From positions 184,003 through 248,002 of the forward strand of contig JADKDL010000005.1 in the NCBI GenBank assembly GCA_016714605.1: a DNA stretch of 64,000 nucleotides. The letters run 5' to 3'. The notes below the pieces were generated by a model. That model saw only the letters and a program-made list of their open reading frames with translations. It had not been told where the DNA came from and searched no databases. The DNA is from Bacteroidales bacterium (GTDB lineage Bacteria > Bacteroidota > Bacteroidia > Bacteroidales > UBA1715). This document shows positions 9,047 to 19,481 of this stretch, in pieces; positions within the stretch are counted from its first letter, which is position 1, and the number at the start of each line of letters is the position of its first letter. Both the position numbers and the translations under genes were made by a program.

Positions 9047-11449
9047 ATGGAAGCGAAAGGAAAAGAAAACATAATTGTTAGAATAAATAATTGGTTTGAG
9101 CATTTTGGAGAGTTTGTTGTTAAGCGAAGGATTGTAATAATATTGCTGACTTTTGCTTTAATAATTTCAGCGTCATTTGGTTTAAAACACTTAAAAATAG
9201 GACTTGATCTTGATAAATATTTTACCGAAGGCGATCCTATTCTTGTAAATAAGCAACTTTTCACAAAGACATTCGGAAATAATGATTTTGTAGGAGTTTT
9301 AGTTGATGCCGATAGTGTTTTTGATAGAAATATACTGAAAGTAATACGAGAACTTAGTCACGAATTGCGCGATAGTGTTCCTTTTGCCAAAGAGGTAATT
9401 TCTTTGACAGATATTAATTATGTAATGCCGGTAAATCCGATGAAACCTACAGCACAGTCGGTTTTTAATACCAGCAACATAAATATTGATTCAATATCTG
9501 ATAAGCAATTAGCTCAAATAGTAAAGTTGTTTGATAAAAGAGTGGGTATAAAAGGCAAGCTTTATTCTCATGATTATAAGCAAACATGGATAGTATTAAA
9601 GCTTGAGAATTATCCTCCAAAAGCAGAGTGGAAGAATAATAAAGCACCTATAGAATATGTAGGGAAAATAGCTTATGAAATTGTAGATAAATACAATAAG
9701 AAATATGCAGAAACATTAAAGGCATCAAATTTCAAACTTACCGCAGCCGGCAGTCCAATTATTGCATACAGAAGAAATGCCGAATCGCTTAAGGAAATGA
9801 CTACAATTATAAGTTTTGCAGCTGTTATTGCTGTATTGCTTATTATTTTGCTTACTCGTTCATTTAAAGCTACTGTAGGCACCGTTGTATCAGTAGGTGG
9901 TGCATTATTAATAGTGTTTGGAATAAAGGGATTTATGCGCGAAACGGTAGATTCTGCATTTATGCTTATCCCTATTTTATTGACAATTGCAGTTGCCGTA
10001 GCCTATGCGATTCATTTAAATGCATATTACAAAAAAATATTGGAAGAAGATTCTGATAAAAAACATGCAGTTGTTCAATCAATAAAGAAAAATGGTTGGC
10101 CTATTTTATTTGCTTCATTCACAACTATTGTATCCTTAGCGTCGTTCATTACCGTTCCTATTACAACTATACAATGGGCTGGAACAACAGCAGCTTTAAG
10201 TATTTTTGTTGTTTATATCTTATTAATGTTTTTTTATCCGGCAGTTTTGGCTTTAGGTAAATCAACAAAAGTGGTAAATAAGTCAAGTTCTGATAAAATC
10301 TGGGATACTTTGTTAATTAAGCTCTCCAATTTTGTGATGGCAAATCCTAAGACAATTATTGGAGGTTTTGCAGTAGGAACAGTTATAATGTTAGCGTTCT
10401 GTTTTAAGGTTGAGGTGAATTTGCATCCAAAAAAGATGTTTGGTGTAAAGATGCCCCATGCCAAAGATATGGTTTATGTGAGCGAATCTAAAATAGCCAC
10501 AAACTACAACTACAACATAATGCTTAAAGGTGGTGATGAAGGATTTTTTAAAAATTTAGAAAATGCAAAAAAAATAGCTCAATTAGATAGTTTGATAATG
10601 CAGTCTAAATTGATAAATAATGTAACAGCACTTCCTAGTAAAGTAGGAGATATGCACCAAGCATTGCGAAACGACAACCCTAAGTTTCATAAACTTCCCG
10701 AATCTCAAACTGCATATAATGCAATAATTAAGAAACTGGAAGACAAACAAAGTGCTCAAATGCGAGCTTGGGTAACCGAAGATTATAGTACTTCGCAAAT
10801 ATTTGTTGAGCTGCCCGATTTTAGCTCAGGCGCATTTGTTCAGCATATAGATAGTATAAAAGCAAAAGTCGAGGAACTTTTCCCCAAAGATAAATATCCG
10901 AATTTTAGTAGTCACTTTACTGGCTACGCAATTCAGTTCAGTAAAATGAATCAGTATGTAACCCTCGGGTTGGTTCAGTCTTTTGGTTTATCACTTATAA
11001 TTGTCTTTATACTCATGTCTTTAGCATTTGGTAGCATAAGGATAGGTATGGTGGCAATGTTGCCAAATACTATTCCAGTTATATTTGTAGGGGGTATGAT
11101 GGGAATTTTCGGATTGCCATTAGAATTTGTAACTATGACAATTGCTCCTATGGTTTTGGGTTTAGCAGTAGATAATACCATTCATTTTATAAATTACACC
11201 AAACTAGAATACTTACAGACACATGATTATGATTTATCTATAAGAAACACATACCGCATTATAGGTCAGGCGCTTATGAAGTCATCATTGATTTTATGTT
11301 GTACTCTTATAACTTTCACATTTGCAAAGATGAACAACATGGTGAATATGGGAATTCTTACTGTAACTGCCATTATTGTAGCAACATTGGCCGATGTAAT
11401 GCTTACGCCAACACTAATTAGATTAACGAAACCATTTAAGAAATTGTAA
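9047..11449 (+). CDS. RND-superfamily (MMPL-type) membrane transporter
   Basis: 800-residue inner-membrane permease. A TM segment near residues 28-46 is followed by a periplasmic domain, TM helices 2-6 (about 250-400), a further TM near 440, a second periplasmic domain, and a final helix block (about 640-790) including VLGLAVDNTIHF. This two-fold layout is that of the RND/MMPL family, which exports hydrophobic or lipid-like compounds using the proton gradient. The protein is shorter than AcrB-type pumps, and no membrane-fusion or outer-membrane partner lies next to it. It directly follows the GH3-like gene; joint synthesis and export of an acyl conjugate is speculation. Confidence 0.85.
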   Translation: MEAKGKENIIVRINNWFEHFGEFVVKRRIVIILLTFALIISASFGLKHLKIGLDLDKYFTEGDPILVNKQLFTKTFGNNDFVGVLVDADSVFDRNILKVIRELSHELRDSVPFAKEVISLTDINYVMPVNPMKPTAQSVFNTSNINIDSISDKQLAQIVKLFDKRVGIKGKLYSHDYKQTWIVLKLENYPPKAEWKNNKAPIEYVGKIAYEIVDKYNKKYAETLKASNFKLTAAGSPIIAYRRNAESLKEMTTIISFAAVIAVLLIILLTRSFKATVGTVVSVGGALLIVFGIKGFMRETVDSAFMLIPILLTIAVAVAYAIHLNAYYKKILEEDSDKKHAVVQSIKKNGWPILFASFTTIVSLASFITVPITTIQWAGTTAALSIFVVYILLMFFYPAVLALGKSTKVVNKSSSDKIWDTLLIKLSNFVMANPKTIIGGFAVGTVIMLAFCFKVEVNLHPKKMFGVKMPHAKDMVYVSESKIATNYNYNIMLKGGDEGFFKNLENAKKIAQLDSLIMQSKLINNVTALPSKVGDMHQALRNDNPKFHKLPESQTAYNAIIKKLEDKQSAQMRAWVTEDYSTSQIFVELPDFSSGAFVQHIDSIKAKVEELFPKDKYPNFSSHFTGYAIQFSKMNQYVTLGLVQSFGLSLIIVFILMSLAFGSIRIGMVAMLPNTIPVIFVGGMMGIFGLPLEFVTMTIAPMVLGLAVDNTIHFINYTKLEYLQTHDYDLSIRNTYRIIGQALMKSSLILCCTLITFTFAKMNNMVNMGILTVTAIIVATLADVMLTPTLIRLTKPFKKL

Positions 11450-11494
11450 TCTATTGAATAGTTTCTATTCTGAAAATTATTAAGCCTTAACAGC

Positions 11495-11543
11495 AAAAAA
11501 GAAACCCCAATAAATTTTTACATTTATTGGGGTTTCTTTTTTT
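11495..11543. terminator. Bidirectional rho-independent terminator
   Basis: Long stem (GAAACCCCAATAAA paired with TTTATTGGGGTTTC) flanked by A6 and T7, between the convergent RND and PLDc_N-like genes. Confidence 0.9.
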
Positions 11544-11559
11544 GCTAATGAATTATTTA

Positions 11560-11751
11560 TTAGAGATCTTTATTTTTCTTATTTTCAGACATGTAATAAA
11601 CAATTGCAGTAACGATACTCAGCATTGGTATAATAGCAGCTAAAGTCCAAAGTAATTTAGCTTCAGAGCTTTTTTCTTTATGGTTTGACCATATATTATA
11701 TATAACCCAAATACTGGCAATGATTCCTATAATAATACCAAACTTTGTCAT
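11560..11751 (-). CDS. Small two-TM protein, PLDc_N-like
   Basis: 63-residue membrane protein with two hydrophobic helices (about residues 4-20 and 34-54) separated by a charged loop (SNHKEKSSEAK). The LLWTLAAIIPMLSIVTAIVYY segment resembles the phospholipase D nuclease N-terminal (PLDc_N) family of short membrane proteins. It lies 7 nt after ettA, so it is probably the last gene of that transcript. Function unknown. Confidence 0.7.
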   Translation of the reverse strand: MTKFGIIIGIIASIWVIYNIWSNHKEKSSEAKLLWTLAAIIPMLSIVTAIVYYMSENKKNKDL

Positions 11752-11758
11752 AATTATA

Positions 11759-13435
11759 TTATTTAACTAGTTTTTTATATCTTATTCTTTTTGGACCTTC
11801 ATCGCCCAAACGTTTTTTCTTATTTTCCTCATAATCGGAATATGAGCCTTCAAAGTAATGCACATAAGAATCGCCTTCAAAAGCTAAAATATGCGTAGCA
11901 ATTCTATCTAGAAACCAGCGGTCGTGAGAAATTACAACTGCACAACCGGCAAAGTTTTCCAATCCCTCTTCAAGCGCTCTGAGGGTGTTTATATCAATGT
12001 CGTTTGTAGGTTCATCGAGTAGTAGCACATTTCCTTCTGCTTTGAGAGCCATAGCCAAATGCAATCTGTTTCGTTCACCACCCGAAAGCGCACCGCATTT
12101 TTTCTCTTGATCGGCTCCGTTGAAATTGAATCGGCTTACATAGGCACGAGAGTTTAGTAATTTCCCGCCTATTTCAATGTTTTCATTTCCGCCTGAAAGT
12201 ACTTCCCAAACAGACTTTTCTACATCTATATCTTGATGGTTTTGATCTACATAACTTATTTTAACTGTTTCGCCCACCGCAAAAGAACCATTGTCAGGTG
12301 TTTCTAGTCCCATTATCAGTTTGAAAAGTGTAGTTTTTCCTGCACCGTTTGGACCAACAACACCTACAATACCAGCAGGTGGTAGCATAAATTCCAGATT
12401 TTCAAACAGCACTCTTTCGCCATAAGATTTAGACACTCCGTTTACCTCTATAACCTTGTCGCCCAATCGTGGACCGTTAGGAATGAAGATTTCCAGTTTT
12501 TCAATCTTATCTTTTGTCTCCTGGCTGGCAAGTTTGTTGTAGGCCGAAAGTCGGGCTTTAGATTTAGAAGTTCTAGCTTTAGGCGACATACGAGCCCATT
12601 CCAATTCTCTTTCTAGATTTTTTCTTCTCTTACTTTCAGTTTTTTCTTCTTGAGCCAAGCGTTTCGATTTTTGATCCAACCACGAAGAGTAGTTACCCTT
12701 CCAAGGAATACCTTCGCCACGGTCAAGTTCAAGAATCCAACCGGCTACATTATCAAGGAAATAGCGGTCGTGAGTAATTGCAATTACCGTACCTGGATAC
12801 TGTTGTAAGTGTTGCTCCAACCATTGAACCGATTCTGCATCAAGGTGGTTAGTAGGCTCATCCAACAATAAAACATCTGGTTGTTGCAAAAGTAATCTGC
12901 AAAGTGCCACCCTTCTTTTTTCACCACCTGAGAGTACTTCTACTTTGGTGTCGGGGTCGGCGCAACGGAGTGCATCCATTGCTCTTTCCAGTTTGTTGTC
13001 TAATTCCCAACCGCCTTTTTGATCTATAAGTTCTGTCAATTCACCTTGGCGCGTTATGAGGTTATTCATCTCATCATCGCTCATTGGTTCAGAGAACTTC
13101 AAATTTATTTCTTCATATTCTTTTAATAGATCTACTACATCTTGAGTGCCTTCCGATACTATTTCTTTTACCGTTTTGCTACCATCAAGCTTTGGTTCTT
13201 GTTCCAAATATCCAACTTTATATCCGGGCGAAAAAACTACTTCACCTTGAAAATTCTTTTCTAAACCTGCAATAATTTTTAGAAGTGTAGATTTTCCTGA
13301 ACCATTCAAACCGATAATTCCAATTTTTGCACCATAGAAAAAAGATAAGTAAATATCTTTAAGAACCTGTTTTTGTGGTGGATAGGTCTTACTAACCTTC
13401 ACCATTGAAAAAATTACTTTCTTGTCGTCTGCCAT
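11759..13435 (-). CDS. ettA: Energy-dependent translational throttle protein EttA (ABC-F)
   Basis: Cytoplasmic ABC-F ATPase that binds the ribosomal E site and gates entry into elongation according to energy state (known for E. coli EttA). 558 residues, as in the family. Two ATP-binding cassettes without TM segments: Walker A GLNGSGKST and GPNGAGKTT, signatures LSGGEKRR and LSGGERNR, Walker B LLLDEPTNHLD and LLLDEPTNDID. The inter-domain linker carries the basic P-site-tRNA-interaction region (SPKARTSKSKARLSAYNKL). The conserved opening and the linker favour EttA over other ABC-F members. Confidence 0.93.
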   Translation of the reverse strand: MADDKKVIFSMVKVSKTYPPQKQVLKDIYLSFFYGAKIGIIGLNGSGKSTLLKIIAGLEKNFQGEVVFSPGYKVGYLEQEPKLDGSKTVKEIVSEGTQDVVDLLKEYEEINLKFSEPMSDDEMNNLITRQGELTELIDQKGGWELDNKLERAMDALRCADPDTKVEVLSGGEKRRVALCRLLLQQPDVLLLDEPTNHLDAESVQWLEQHLQQYPGTVIAITHDRYFLDNVAGWILELDRGEGIPWKGNYSSWLDQKSKRLAQEEKTESKRRKNLERELEWARMSPKARTSKSKARLSAYNKLASQETKDKIEKLEIFIPNGPRLGDKVIEVNGVSKSYGERVLFENLEFMLPPAGIVGVVGPNGAGKTTLFKLIMGLETPDNGSFAVGETVKISYVDQNHQDIDVEKSVWEVLSGGNENIEIGGKLLNSRAYVSRFNFNGADQEKKCGALSGGERNRLHLAMALKAEGNVLLLDEPTNDIDINTLRALEEGLENFAGCAVVISHDRWFLDRIATHILAFEGDSYVHYFEGSYSDYEENKKKRLGDEGPKRIRYKKLVK

Positions 13436-13485
13436 TAATCTTTACTTTTTAAAATTCTAGCAATTTTATGAAAAAATCCTGAAAT

Positions 13486-14004
13486 TTATTTATAATCAGG
13501 TAACTTTTCTTTCATTATCTTTTCTTCTTGTATAATTCTAATTGTGAGTGGTATAATGTAAAGCGGTAAGCCTATAAAAAGTGTATATCAAGCTTGAAAA
13601 GCAATACTCAAACCAACGAGCTCCGGTAGTATGTTAAGAAAATAATTAGGATGCCTAACCAATGAAAATAATTTGTTTTTATTAACTATATGATTGGGTG
13701 CAATATACAGTTTTACGGTCCATATAGGACCAAGACTCTTTATTACTAAGAACAAAATAACCATTGATAGAGAATATATTATCAGTCCAATGAAGGTTAT
13801 TTTGTTGAATGGTATATTTTTATTAAAACCCTCCATAAATACAGACAGATAAAAAAACAAATGAGCTAGGGTTAGAACAAGCGAATTTGTTTTTCCAAAT
13901 TCTTCTGCGCCTAGAAGAAGCAATTTTTTCTCGTTTTTTTTAGAATGTATCAGACTTACTAGTCTGATAAGGATAATGCTGATAGATAGAACAATGTAAT
14001 TCAT
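13486..14004 (-). CDS. Isoprenylcysteine carboxyl methyltransferase-family membrane protein, in-frame TGA
   Basis: Integral membrane methyltransferase-like protein (ICMT/PEMT type). Several hydrophobic helices are followed by the cofactor-binding signature LVRHPNYFLNILPELVG. An in-frame TGA at 13588-13590 ends the first 138 residues after LSIAFQA, but the frame stays open as YTLFIGLPLYIIPL and then IRIIQEEKIMKEKLPDYK to TAA at 13486. The full 172 residues give the helix and QEEK motif expected at the C terminus of the family. TGA stands where Trp is likely; other genes here use TGG for Trp and TGA as stop, so a point change or sequence error is more likely than recoding. Confidence 0.75.
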
Positions 14005-14185
14005 TTTTTTAATATTTTAATCTTCTAAATTTTAATATAAAGTAACTATTAAGTTGAAAGTTTTCAATAGCATTTTTACTTTTTTTTGCTAAAGATAAAA
14101 TTATTTTGTCATTTGCTTTTTCTCTTTTGCATTTGATATTTGATTTGAACAGAAAAACGTTATAAAACATTGCTGATTTTTTTTC

Positions 14186-14193
14186 TATATTTG
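14186..14193 (+). promoter_or_regulatory. Putative -7 box of hisS
   Basis: TATATTTG is a full match to TAnnTTTG and lies 18 nt before the ATG at 14211, predicting a short leader. No -33 TTG lies at the ideal 19-20 nt distance. Confidence 0.4.
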
Positions 14194-14210
14194 CCGCAAA
14201 ATATAAAACT

Positions 14211-15577
14211 ATGGCACAAAACCATCTATTCCAAAAGGCACAAGAGATTTTTTACCATCAGAAATGGTGAAAAGAAATTATATATTTGATACTATAAAAT
14301 CTGTATATCAGAGATTTGGTTATCTACCTATAGAAACTCCTGCTATGGAAAATCTTGATACTCTAATGGGTAAATATGGAGAAGAGGGCGATAGACTTAT
14401 TTTTAAGATATTAAATTCCGGAGATTTTTTATCATCGGTTGATAAAGAAAATTTGCAGAATCTCACATCTTTATCTGTTGCTAATAAGATATGTGAGAAG
14501 GCGCTTCGCTACGATCTTACCGTCCCTTTTGCTCGCTTTGTAGTGCAATATAGAAACGACATAACTTTCCCTTTTAAGCGATTTCAAATACAGCCGGTGT
14601 GGCGTGCCGATAGACCGCAAAAGGGCAGATATAGAGAGTTTTACCAATGCGATGCTGATGTTGTAGGCAGTGATTCTTTGCTCAATGAGGTTGAGTTGGT
14701 GCAAATAATTGATTCTGTTTTCAGAAAATTGCAAGTACGTGTTTGTATAAAAATTAATAATAGAAAAATTCTTTCTGGTATTGCAGAACTTATTGGACAG
14801 GCTGATAAAATTGTAGATATTACCGTTGCTATAGATAAATTAGATAAAATTGGTCTCGAGAAAGTAAATGAAGAGCTGTTGAGCAAAGGTATTCCAACAG
14901 AAGCTATAAATACATTGCAACCTATAATTTTGCTTAGCGGTACTAATCAAGAAAAATTAGAAAAGTTGGAGCAACTGCTCGTAAATTCTGAGGTTGGAAT
15001 GAAGGGTATAGAAGAATTAAAAACCGTATTTGAATATTTGCAAGAGCTTGAAATAAAATGTGAATTTGAGTTTGACCTTACTTTAGCACGAGGTTTAAAT
15101 TATTATACAGGTGCTATTTTTGAAGTAAAATCTTTAGATGTGCAGATTGGAAGTATCTGTGGTGGTGGTCGTTATGATAACCTAACCGGAATTTTTGGAA
15201 TGCCTGATGTTTCTGGTGTAGGTATTTCGTTTGGTGCCGATAGAATATATGATGTATTGAATACGCTCGATAATTATCCGGCAGATTCATATAAAACAAC
15301 CAAAATTCTATTTGCAAATTTTGGTAAGGCAGAAGAGAAATATTGCATGAGGCTTTTGAGTCAAATAAGAGAAGCAGGAATCAATGCTGAGATTTACCCT
15401 TCGGCAGAGAAAATGAAAAAACAAATGTCTTATGCCGATGCTAGAAAAATAAAGTTTGTTGCTCTCATTGGAGAGTCTGAAATGACAAGTAACATGCTAA
15501 CAATCAAAAATATGATTACAGGAGAGCAGCTTAGTCTTAATGCACAAGATATGTTGAAACTTTTGCTTGAGGATTAA
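14211..15577 (+). CDS. hisS: Histidine--tRNA ligase, frameshift near the start
   Basis: Class II aminoacyl-tRNA synthetase that charges tRNA-His. The ATG at 14211 begins MAQ; after a one-base gap in the A-run near 14218-14221 the sequence continues PSIPKGTRDFLPSEMVKRN, the conserved HisRS opening, and then runs openly to 15577. Without repair the first usable ATG is at 14264 and motif 1 would lose its beginning. Visible signatures: motif 2 around RYDLTVPFARFV and RADRPQKGRYREFYQ, the histidine motif LARGLNYYTG, GGGRYDNL, and a C-terminal anticodon-binding domain. Repaired length is about 455 residues. hisS is essential, so the lesion is very likely a sequence error. Confidence 0.92.
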
Positions 15578-15592
15578 TATGAGTCGGAACTA

Positions 15593-18500
15593 TTAGCTGA
15601 TATCAGATAGATTGTTGGTTATATCAATCTCTTCTAGGTATTTATCGAAATTCATTCCTAATATAAGGATATCATCTATTTGTTCCAACTGACCTTTCCA
15701 TGTTTGGAAATGTTGTTCCAGATATTCCATTTGGTTAGGGAATGGTAGGTTGTGTATTGAAAGAAGAAGGTGTCTGAATCTGCGGTATTTCATTTTTTTA
15801 GCACTCGGTCCACCAAATTGGTCGGCATAACCGTCGGAGAAAATATAAAGCTTATCATCTTTCTGTAACTTAAGAATGTTGTTTTTGAAGGTTTCCTCAA
15901 TGTGTTCATTTCCTAGACCTACAGAGAATCTATCACCTTTTATGGTCATAATCTTATTGTTTCTAATAAGGTATAGAGGATTGAACGCTCCGGCAAATTC
16001 TATAATACCCTTCTTCTTGTGGAAAACACAGAGAGCTATATCCATTCCGTCTTTTACTTCATCGTCTTCCATTACATTTTTGGTAAGCAATTCAATGAGT
16101 GCTTTGTTCAAATAATCAAGCACTTCAGACGGTTTATGTATTTTTCGTTCTTTCGTTATGTTTCTTAAAAGGTCGTAGCCAATAATTGACATAAATGCTC
16201 CGGGTACGCCATGACCGGTACAGTCTACCGCTGCAATAAAAATTTTATCTTCAATTTCTGTAATCCAATAAAAATCGCCACTTACTATATCTTTAGGCTT
16301 GTAAAGTATAAATGATGATGGTATTAGGTATTTAAATTTTGCTCTTGATGGCATAATAGCCCATTGTATTCTTTTAGCATAGGTAATACTATCAAGAATA
16401 TTTTTATTTTTAATAGCAAGTTCTTCTTTTTGATGTGCAATTTCTAATGCAGCTTCTTGTTTATCTATCAATAATTTATTGGCCGTTCTTAGTTTTTTTG
16501 TTCTATATTCTATGTATGTGTATATTAGCAGAGCTATAATTACAATATAGGCAAGAATTGACCATGCGTTTTTCCAGATAGGTGTTTGAATGGTTATTTT
16601 TAGCTCAGTTCCAACCGTGTTCCATACTTGGTCGTTATTAGAACCTCTAACTTTAAATACGTATGTGCCTGAAGGAATATTAGAAAAATTGGCAAAATTT
16701 CTATTGCCTATTTGTATCCAATCTTTATCAAGACCTTGCATGAAATATTCGTAAGAATTTTGCGTAGGCTGTGTAAATTCAAGCGCTGAAAATTCTATTG
16801 TGAAATTTCTGTTATTATAGGAAAGTATTATTTCATCTTTCCCATCTAAGTGAAAAATTGATTTTACGTTATTACTATATACTTTAAGAGCGGTTATAAT
16901 AATTTGTGGAATTGTGGGGTTGTTTTTAATAGAATCGGGGAAAAATGAATTCATACCGTCTATTCCACCAAAAAATATTTCACCCATCGGACTTATAGTA
17001 GCACTGTTTTGGTTAAATTCAAAACCTTGCAGTCCATCTACAATATCAAAACTTTTTATTATGGTGTCTTTCAGCGAAAGCATTGCAATTCCTTTGTTGG
17101 TGCTAACCCAAAGGTTCGTCTGACTTTTTATAATAGAGTAAATCTGATTATTCGGAAGTCCATCTTTTTCATTAATATAAGAGAAAATTCCATTACTCGG
17201 GTCAAATTTATCTAAGCCCGCACCGGTTCCTATCCAAAGATATCCTTCTTCGTCTTCGGCTATTGCATAAACGGTATTGTGACTAAGACCAAGATTAGAA
17301 TTGTTTTCATAATATCTTCGTTCAAATATATCAATATCTTTTATGTATCTGTTTAGTCCTGAGTTTGTTCCAATCCAGATGTTACCTTTGCTATCTTCAA
17401 ATAGGATATTAATTTGGTTCGACGAAAGAGTAGTTTTATTATTATAGTCGTGATAAAATTCAATCAATTTTTTGTCGGCTGTGAGTTTATATAGACCTTG
17501 ATTTGTTCCAAACCAAAAATTATGTTTAGAATCTTCTATAATTGTCGTTATTCGTTTGTTTTGTAGGGCTGCGCAATTCTCGTATCCCACACATTTATCA
17601 GATGCAGACCATTGATAGCCATCAAAAATATAAATACCTTTATCTGTACCTGCAATTAATTTTTCTGTACTGGTTTTGTAGAAACAGTAAATATTGTCAT
17701 TTGGTAGATTGTTGTTTTTTTTGTTGAATATCTTAACAGAGTTATTGTTACGATTTATTAGGCTTATTCCATTATTTCTTGTTCCTGTGTAAATGCTATT
17801 AGGGTTTACATATAAAATTGCGGTAACATCATTATCTGCAACAGGAAGCTGTTTACATTTTTTGTATAGGTTGAATTTTTTCTTTTTTATATCTAATTTA
17901 TTTATTCCCAATCGAGTACCAATCTATAAAATATCAGAATAGTTTTTGTGTATACAATACACATTGTTGCTTAATAACCCCTCATTTGAATTTTTACTCT
18001 GTTCGTAGTTGTTATATATATATTTCTTTGGGTCGAATTTATACAGACCATCATTGAGGGTAGAAAGCCATAAATACCCATTATGATCTTCTATTATTGA
18101 GGTTATTTCATTTTTTATTGTAGTGTCTTTATAGAAATAACTAGTGAATGTATTTTTATTTCTATTCAATTTATTCAAACCATGAGAAGTCCCGATCCAC
18201 AGATTTTTTTTAGAATCTTCTACAATACATCTTATTTCGTTATTGCTTATTGATTTGCTATTTAAATCATCGAAAGTAAAGCTTATAAATTGTTCTTTTT
18301 CCTGATCAAATAGCTGTAACCCATCATTGCTACCCACCCACAGGTAACCGTAAGAATCTTGAAAAATAGGAAAATTACAGTGTTCAGCTATCGGGTTAAA
18401 TACGTCAAAGAAATGTTCAAAATGCTTTATTTCTCCAGTATTCGGATTAAGACGGTCTAAATGTCTGAGTGTTTTAATCCAGACATAACCCAATTTATCA

Positions 18501-18928
18501 ACAAAAACATTATAAATATTGTTCGAGCTTATTGTTTCAGGGTCATCAGCATCGTTGAAATATGTTTTGAACTGACCTTTCGTTTTATCAAATACATTCA
18601 GTCCAAATTCGGTAGCTATCCATATATTTCCGTGAGTGTCTTCAGCAATTGCGTTTATGGAATTGTTAGAAATTGAACTGGAATCAAGCGGTTCATTTTT
18701 ATATATTATTATATTTCGTCCATCGTATCTGTTTAAACCCGATTGAGTTCCGAGCCACAGAAAGCCTTTAGAGTCTTGATAAATACAACTTACAACATTT
18801 TGAGATAAACCATCGGCCATGGTGAATTGTCCGAAATTTAAATCTGTTTCTTGAGCTATTGCAGTTTTGGTAAGCAGTAGCAAACAGATAAAATTCAAAC
18901 TAATCAATATGGATACTGTTTTTTTCAA
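15593..18928 (-). CDS. Propeller sensor with SpoIIE-type PP2C phosphatase output, in-frame TAG
   Basis: Membrane-bound signalling phosphatase. A signal peptide (residues 1-25, ending TAIAQ) is followed by a long two-component-regulator propeller with repeated WIGT..GLN(K/R) blades, a Y_Y_Y domain, one TM helix (about 785-808), a short coiled coil and a SpoIIE/PP2C domain. Metal-binding motifs are visible: SGDFYW, AVDCTGHGVPGAFMS and FSDGYADQFGG. A TAG at 17924-17926 (codon 335) interrupts blade ...DIL-stop-IGTRLGINKLD; the frame is unchanged and a Trp is expected there. Full length is 1111 codons. The layout matches hybrid two-component propeller sensors with the kinase replaced by a phosphatase. 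Likely target: a phosphorylated STAS/SiaC-like antagonist; see the SiaB-like kinase at 47281. Confidence 0.85.
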
Positions 18929-19325
18929 ACTTCTCTTTTTTATTGTTTTCCTAATGAGTTATTTCTAATAATATGCAGCAAATAGCACGATTTAAATAAA
19001 GTAATTCAAAACGATATTATTTATCGACAAAATAGTATTACAAATATAATGTTAATCGTAGCATACAAGATTTTTGTTAAACTGTATTTCTACTTCCTTA
19101 ATTTTCTTTAATAAATATAATGAAATTTGTTTGAATTTTCAATGCTAAATATGCAATTAAATAAAAATTTTAACTTTTACGCTTCATTTTAGATTTTAAG
19201 TTAATAATAGTAAGTCACATTTAGCAAATTATTAGATGATTAATATGGAATTAAATGGTGTCATTATCGCCTATGATTGGTGATGATATTGCTGAAAATT
19301 GCAACGTTTAACATTCATATTAATT

Positions 19326-19382
19326 TATAGCATTTCAATCAAAATTAATAGTGAAATTATTAATTTTGACTGAAATGCTATA
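19326..19382. repeat. 25-bp inverted repeat with 7-nt loop
   Basis: Arms 19326-19350 and 19358-19382 pair over 25 positions with one mismatch; the outer ends read TATAGCATTTCA and TGAAATGCTATA. No T-run follows, so it does not look like a simple terminator. It could be a mobile-element remnant or a regulatory hairpin. Confidence 0.7.
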
Positions 19383-19438
19383 TTGGGCACTTGCAAAGAA
19401 AACCACATTAAGATATTATAATGACTTTTAGACATAAC

Positions 19439-19471
19439 TTTTGGTCATTACGATATTTATTTTTATCTTTG
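19439..19471 (+). promoter_or_regulatory. Bacteroidota-type promoter of the DUF4143 ATPase gene
   Basis: TTTTG (-33 region, TTG at 19441-19443), a 20-nt spacer and TATCTTTG (19464-19471) fit the TTTG-N19-20-TAnnTTTG promoter. The ATG at 19482 lies about 10 nt further on. Confidence 0.6.
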
Positions 19472-19481
19472 AAATAAAAAG

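Larger units (their letters stand above)
18929..19481. other. Long non-coding region with hairpins
   Basis: 553-nt spacer between divergent genes. No ORF of note. It holds a 25-bp imperfect palindrome (19326-19382), a smaller inverted repeat TAATGAC/GTCATTA (about 19420-19449) that overlaps the -33 element, and the promoter of the ATPase gene. Confidence 0.5.

Noticed and set aside
13588..17926. TGA/TAG reassigned to tryptophan (alternative genetic code)
   Set aside because: Trp is normally TGG throughout and TGA, TAG and TAA all end intact genes here (for example TGA ends the ATPase gene at 20593, TAG ends lipoprotein at 25050). One stop is TGA, the other TAG.
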